NCBI GenBank assembly: GCA_044346445.1
Contig: JBIIZD010000067.1
Coordinates: forward strand, 1 to 16,122
Source of the DNA: CAISGS01 sp044346445
Lineage (GTDB): Bacteria; Pseudomonadota; Alphaproteobacteria; Caulobacterales; Caulobacteraceae
Direction of reading: 5' to 3'
DNA: 16,122 nucleotides
The position numbers were made by a program, and so were the translations under genes. Below are positions 14,650-16,122 of this stretch, one piece after another. The notes under the pieces are model-generated. The model saw only the letters and a list, made by a program, of their open reading frames with translations, was not told where the DNA came from and did no database searches. Numbering within the stretch: the first letter of the stretch is position 1; each line of letters opens with the position of its first letter.

Positions 14650-14665
14650 GGTCCTTAACCGGACC
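14650..14665 (+). promoter_or_regulatory. Small hairpin in the acpS-lepB gap
   Basis: GGTCC (14650-14654) and GGACC (14661-14665) form a five-base-pair stem with a six-base loop, 20 bases before the lepB ATG. No T-run follows. It may affect lepB translation or be chance. Nothing else is recognised in the 93-base gap. Confidence 0.2.
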
Positions 14666-14684
14666 TCCAAAGAGATGGCCATTC

Positions 14685-15461
14685 ATGACCGTGACCGACA
14701 AACCCGCTGCTGCTGCCAAGGGCACTGCCAGTAATGAACTTGTGGAGATGCTGAAGACCGTCGGGGCGGCGCTTTTGATCGCGCTGGTGCTGCGGATATT
14801 CCTGTTCCAGCCCTTCACCATTCCGTCGGCCTCGATGGAGCCCAATCTCTTGGAAGGCGATTACATCATCGTTTCCAAATACAGCTATGGTTTCAGCCGC
14901 CACTCCATCCCCTTTAGCCCGCCGGTTTTTTCGGGCCGGGTGTTTGAGCGCGCGCCGCAGCGGGGCGACATTATCGTTTTCAAGCTGCCGCGCGATAATC
15001 GTACCGACTATATCAAGCGTCTGATCGGCATGCCGGGCGACCGGGTGCAGGTGCGCGATGGGATTGTCTATATCAATGACAAGCCCATGACGCGGAATGG
15101 CGAGGGTCAGGTTGAGCTGGATATGGGCGGCGGTGTCAGCCAACCGGCGACTCGCTATAGGGAAACCAATCCCGAAGGACGCCAATATGTGACCTATGGC
15201 TTTGGTACTAATAACCAGGTCGATAATACCGGCGTCTATGTGGTGCCCCAGGGGCAGTATTTCATGATGGGCGATAATCGCGACAATTCGCTTGATAGTC
15301 GTTATCCTGAAGAGGTTGGGGTCGGGTTTGTGCCGGCGGAAAACCTTGTTGGCCGCGCCCAGATCATTCTTTTGTCCTGGAACCGGGGCGTGTCGATCTT
15401 CAAGCCCTGGACCTGGTTTACCGAGGCGCGTCTAAGCCGCTTTGGCCATGTGCTGAAATAG
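14685..15461 (+). CDS. lepB: Signal peptidase I
   Basis: 258 residues. It removes signal peptides from secreted proteins on the outer face of the inner membrane. One N-terminal membrane segment (about 24-42) is followed by box B PSASMEPNLLEGDY with nucleophile Ser50, box D YIKRLIGMPGDRV with the general base Lys111, and box E GDNRDNSLDSR (196-206). ATG 14685 follows a purine-rich GAGATGG stretch. The catalytic Ser-Lys dyad is intact. rnc starts on the base after the stop codon, so lepB and rnc are cotranscribed, the usual lepB-rnc arrangement. Confidence 0.97.
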   Translation: MTVTDKPAAAAKGTASNELVEMLKTVGAALLIALVLRIFLFQPFTIPSASMEPNLLEGDYIIVSKYSYGFSRHSIPFSPPVFSGRVFERAPQRGDIIVFKLPRDNRTDYIKRLIGMPGDRVQVRDGIVYINDKPMTRNGEGQVELDMGGGVSQPATRYRETNPEGRQYVTYGFGTNNQVDNTGVYVVPQGQYFMMGDNRDNSLDSRYPEEVGVGFVPAENLVGRAQIILLSWNRGVSIFKPWTWFTEARLSRFGHVLK

Positions 15462-16122
15462 ATGAATGCACGCGCCGCTGCTGTAAACGCGCTCGAAACG
15501 CGCCTTGGCCACACGTTTGAGGACAAGGGCTTGCTGGACCGGGCCCTGACCCATGCCAGCGCCGGGGATGGCTTGCGCAAGATCGTCCATAATGAGCGGC
15601 TGGAGTTTCTGGGCGACCGGGTGCTTGGCCTGTGTACTGCCCAGACCCTGATGGCCCAGTTTCCAGAGGCGCGCGAAGGCGACCTGTCCCAGCGCTACAA
15701 TATGCTGGTTAATCGCCAGGCCTGCGCACAGGCCGCGCGGTTGATGGACCTTGGACCCGCCTTGCGGCTGGCGGGCGGCGAGACCAAGCGCGGCGGGCGT
15801 GAGCAGGACACCATTTTGGCCGATGCCTGCGAGGCTGTGCTAGCGGCGGTCTATCTGGATGGCGGACTGGAAGCGACAAGCGCCGTGTTTGACCGGTTCT
15901 GGGCCGACCAGATTGCGGCTCTGGGCCAGACGGCCATGGGGCAGGTGGCCTTGAGCAATCCAAAATCGTTTTTACAAGAATGGGCGGCTGCCGCCAAAAA
16001 GCCAATTCCGGTGTATAGTGTTGTCCATCGTACCGGCCCTGCTCACGCGCCGGTGTTTATTGTAGAGGTTCAGGTCGAGGGCCTGGACGCGGCGAGGGCG
16101 GAGGGCCGGTCTCGACAAGATG
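15462..16122 (+). CDS. rnc: Ribonuclease III (C-terminus cut by window edge)
   Basis: 220 codons are present and the frame is still open at the window end; only the last residues are missing. It cleaves double-stranded RNA, including rRNA precursors. The RNase III signature NERLEFLGDRVLG (44-56) carries Glu47 and Asp51, and LADACEAVLAAVYLDGG (119-135) carries Asp121 and Glu124, so all four metal-site acids are present. A double-stranded-RNA-binding domain begins about residue 166 (NPKSFLQEWAA) and contains PVYSVVHRTGPAHAPVFIVEV. The ATG directly follows the lepB TAG with no gap, suggesting coupled translation. era is the usual next gene but lies outside the window. Confidence 0.96.
   Translation, partial: MNARAAAVNALETRLGHTFEDKGLLDRALTHASAGDGLRKIVHNERLEFLGDRVLGLCTAQTLMAQFPEAREGDLSQRYNMLVNRQACAQAARLMDLGPALRLAGGETKRGGREQDTILADACEAVLAAVYLDGGLEATSAVFDRFWADQIAALGQTAMGQVALSNPKSFLQEWAAAAKKPIPVYSVVHRTGPAHAPVFIVEVQVEGLDAARAEGRSRQD

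Noticed and set aside
1..16122. Mobile elements, CRISPR arrays, tRNA or rRNA genes, toxin-antitoxin or phage genes
   Set aside because: No transposase, integrase, regularly spaced repeats, cloverleaf-like sequence or phage-type protein was seen in any frame.

Overview
The window is a stretch of chromosome from an alphaproteobacterium. The strongest evidence is the gene order rpoZ - relA/spoT - pyrE - pdxJ - acpS - lepB - rnc, together with dapA - smpB; these are familiar alphaproteobacterial arrangements. The DNA is GC-rich and nearly every base is coding. Several proteins (GT2 glycosyltransferase, LepB, NYN protein) look Caulobacterales-like to me, but I cannot fix a genus without a search. 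I see no tRNA, rRNA, CRISPR array, insertion sequence, prophage or attachment site.

Left part (1-2843, minus strand): an operon reads leftwards as a membrane GT2 glycosyltransferase, a class I SAM-dependent rRNA-type methyltransferase, and the N-terminal part of a SpoU/TrmH-family RNA methyltransferase cut by the window edge. It is transcribed away from a TetR-family regulator (2844-3479), whose stop overlaps the start of a PLP-dependent threonine/serine dehydratase (3476-4468). The intergenic region between the divergent units holds a perfect palindrome that could be the TetR operator.

Middle part (4490-10037): a periplasmic lytic transglycosylase (minus) diverges from dapA-smpB (plus). After a short convergent gap comes a minus-strand pair, a family 5 uracil-DNA glycosylase and a NYN/LabA-type nuclease-fold protein, which diverges from folK. 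Themes are peptidoglycan turnover and precursor supply, ribosome rescue, DNA repair and folate synthesis.

Right part (10120-16122): a long plus-strand housekeeping cluster covers transcription (omega), ppGpp metabolism (RSH), pyrimidines (pyrE), vitamin B6 (pdxJ), acyl-carrier-protein activation (acpS), protein export (lepB) and RNA processing (rnc, cut by the right edge). Most junctions are overlapping or nearly so, implying translational coupling.

I do not see a new multigene system. The most interesting points are: (1) the ppGpp synthetase/hydrolase has no ATG, GTG or TTG start that keeps its conserved N-terminus, and appears to start at CTG 10476, inside a CTGA overlap with rpoZ and behind a GGAGGAG ribosome binding site; (2) NTGA stop/start overlaps with all four first bases occur in this one window; (3) the 7-mer CAAGGCC/GGCCTTG is strongly over-represented, with four perfect copies of the palindrome CAAGGCCTTG; (4) there is a candidate TetR operator between the divergent left-hand units; (5) mutually exclusive hairpins precede pyrE.
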